Shown here one piece after another: positions 62,201-64,000 of a stretch of 64,000 bases of DNA. Positions within the stretch are counted from its first letter, which is position 1, and each line of letters opens with the position of its first letter. This stretch comes from Bradysia coprophila (lineage: Eukaryota; Arthropoda; Insecta; Diptera; Sciaridae). The DNA lies in contig NW_023503409.1 of NCBI RefSeq assembly GCF_014529535.1, positions 9,548,390 to 9,612,389 of the forward strand. The letters run 5' to 3'. Below the pieces are notes generated by a model that saw only the letters and a list, made by a program, of their open reading frames with translations, did not search any database and had not been told where the DNA came from. A program made the position numbers and the translations under genes.

Positions 62201-63311
62201 CTACGAGCTACTGTCATCACTCTCACTGTTGAAATATACACTGCTCACTAATGAAATGTTCGACGAACCAGCCGCATCGTCTTTTTTATGTCCACTATCT
62301 TCACCACCGATTTGACTAGATGTCTCTGCCACAACCGTTGCTACCGGTCCTGTGGCACCAATTGCAGCAGTTTTATTTTTGTCGCCTTTTTTAACGATTC
62401 CTAAATTATTCCCGTCGAATTTGCAAGTCATCAATTTTTGTCTTTTATTGGCACTACCGGCTTTGGTCGTTTCGCAGGGTAATGCAGGTCGATTCATAAT
62501 ATCCGACATTTTCTCCTTCTCTCTTTCGGCTATCGTCTTGGCCGACTGGAGTCGCATCAGTGCAGCCATATTTCTATCCTGTTCACTTTCCGGCAACAAA
62601 TTTATGTCCAGACTGCATCGAGCCAACAGTTTCTTATCTTCCTCTTCGGACAATTTCAGTTCCTTTTTCTCGCACGAAATGTAGCCCGCAATCGTGAATT
62701 CGCCTCGTAGTTATCGCTCCACGTAGTATCGTTTCGTTGGTACAATTGACGCAATCGAGGCTTGGCATCGTCACTGGTTTTCAAATCGGACACGACATGC
62801 TCCAGTTTGAACATGGGATCATCGAACAGTTTCTTCTGAACATTTTTGTCATCCGGCACGATCTGTTCATTTTCCGTGGGATCCCAGCGATTCTCTTGAC
62901 GTCGGGCACCTGACACAATAACATAGTCCAAATTGCCGGGATCCGTTTTGATAACGATGTAGTTGTCGCACAAATGACATTTCATGCGAAATTGTTGGAT
63001 GGGGTCGAGTAGTACATTCCGATTTTCGTTTTTTCAGCATTATAACGGACACCTGTTCGGAGGAGTAAAGAAATGAACCAATGACACAATCCGAATAATC
63101 TAAAGCATAGGAAACCTACCCATTCCGATGTGGTTCTTGCATCCTTCACACCAAATGTTGTAGGGCATTTCAAAACGTATAATGATGATACCCAGATGGA
63201 TTTTACGGGCTCTTTCACGGAGCGCATGAGTTCCAGAAATTTATTCAGGCCACCCACCTTCGGATTGTAATCCGGTGGATAGTACTTGTTCTGTCCTTTG
63301 CGTTCACCCAT
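62201..63311 (-). CDS. Splicing factor of the CCDC130/YJU2B family, with three frame breaks
   Basis: YJU2/CCDC130-family proteins are nuclear and associate with the spliceosome. Exon 1 (63120-63311) starts MGERKGQNKYYPPDYNPKVG, the family's characteristic start; exon 2 (62201-63052) continues after a 67-bp GT-AG intron. In order: the N-terminal basic motif, a zinc-binding pair WCEGC...CHLCDNY (residues about 54-95), VIVSGARRQENRWDP, a charged coiled region (KLSEEEDKKLLARC) and a serine- and acid-rich end. About 340 residues are expected. One base seems to be missing near 63237, 63000 and 62669, each shifting the frame while homology continues directly in another frame. All three sites lie next to a badly assembled block, so read errors are more likely than a pseudogene. 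The product is recognisable over its whole length. Confidence 0.88.
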
Positions 63312-63569
63312 TTTTTATGCTTGGAATTGGCTCCTTGTTTCTTTATTTAAAAAAATTACGTTCGCTGCTTGTTATTGCTTCACTGTAGTGTCATAATGAG
63401 GGACGTCATGTTTTGACACTTTTGACATTTCGAAAACGAGACGTTGGTTGCGTTAATTTCTACTGTTCCTTTCTTTGCTGAGTTTGGCGTAAATATTCGA
63501 ATTTAGTTGTAGTGCGAGTCTGATCTTTTAGACAAAGAAGCGACCTGGCTCGTCACTTCGTATAAAGTT
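63312..63569. promoter_or_regulatory. Probable promoter region of the splicing-factor gene
   Basis: The sequence directly upstream of the minus-strand ATG at 63311. It has no coding content. No TATA box or initiator stands out clearly, so this is by position only. Confidence 0.3.
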
Positions 63570-63932
63570 TCTGCTGGAGTTTGTAGAACTTGTGATACCT
63601 TTTAAGGTTGTACATACGTGGATCACATAAGTTGGTATTCATAAGAATTAGGAGACAAAAGAGACAAAGTTAAATGTGGTTTTCGTAGGATATGTGCATG
63701 ATATTCTTACTGAGAAATATATTGCAGTTGACCTATTATAGCCGTCGAGCAAATCACAGAAACCACAGTTCAGACTCTCTTATCTTGTCATGTCAACGAC
63801 TTTGTAACTGTGTGGTTCTAATCTTTACTTCTTTTGTTACACATGCTATTTACCAAAATTGTCATATGTCGTCGACGTAAATGATTACAAGCGTTAAAAA
63901 GGTATCACAAGTTTCTACAAACGCCAGCAGAG
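63570..63932. mobile_element. 363-bp inverted-repeat element
   Basis: The left end (63570-63603, starting TCTGCTGGAGTTTGTAG and ending GATACCTTTT) pairs with the right end (63897-63932, AAAAGGTATCACAAG...GCCAGCAGA) with two or three differences. The interior has no convincing coding frame. No target duplication recognised. Confidence 0.65.
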
Positions 63933-64000
63933 AAGACATAACCTGAAGAATCATTTTACTTCATTAACACTTAGATATCTCGAGCCGAGGCTACGCTTCA

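Noticed and set aside
1..64000. CRISPR arrays, tRNA or rRNA genes, phage or bacterial defence systems
   Set aside because: None seen. The intron-bearing genes and repeat types show nuclear animal DNA; the only tRNA-like signal is the weak A box at 21606-21616.

Overview
This is a window of AT-rich animal nuclear DNA, most likely from a fly (Diptera). The protein kinase A regulatory subunit encoded here resembles the Drosophila type II subunit almost throughout, the introns mix very short (about 60-100 bp) with one of 12 kb, and the non-coding DNA is full of small inverted-repeat DNA elements and decayed retroelements. The species cannot be named from sequence alone.

Layout. 1-14,172: a two-exon gene for an unrecognised 137-residue protein (1958-3131, minus), a decayed retroelement fragment with a zinc knuckle and nuclease-like tail (4054-4990), a 144-bp hAT-type MITE with a perfect target duplication, and long T-rich stretches. 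14,173-32,006 (minus): a complete PKA regulatory subunit type II gene in eight coding exons, with two competing last exons (14,173-14,303 and 16,948-17,072). Its 12-kb first coding intron holds a 5'-truncated RTE-like LINE, a possible SINE and two adjacent fold-back elements. 32,007-40,236: intergenic or 5' UTR intron DNA with another hAT MITE. 40,237-45,926 (plus): a DHHC palmitoyltransferase gene with all catalytic motifs and two alternative last exons, about 3 kb apart, that splice in the same phase.

45,482-62,010 is dominated by one block of about 5.9 kb present three times: forward (copy A), inverted (copy B), a run of 25 N, then forward again (copy C). The copies differ mainly by single-base indels, which points to a fold-back long-read or gap-filling artefact; the real locus probably has one copy. 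The block contains the distal palmitoyltransferase exon, a four-unit tandem repeat of about 130-147 bp, an orphan coding-like exon, a decayed duplicate of the palmitoyltransferase 3' end, and a 440-bp hAT MITE with a perfect 8-bp target duplication.

62,201-63,311 (minus): a splicing-factor gene of the CCDC130/YJU2B family, complete but interrupted by three single-base frame breaks that look like sequence errors. The three recognised genes are ordinary housekeeping or signalling genes (cAMP signalling, protein palmitoylation, pre-mRNA splicing) with no obvious shared pathway. The most notable biology is that two neighbouring genes, PKA-RII and the DHHC enzyme, each have a duplicated, diverged terminal exon giving alternative C-termini. 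I found no CRISPR array, rRNA, tRNA or bacterial-type system.
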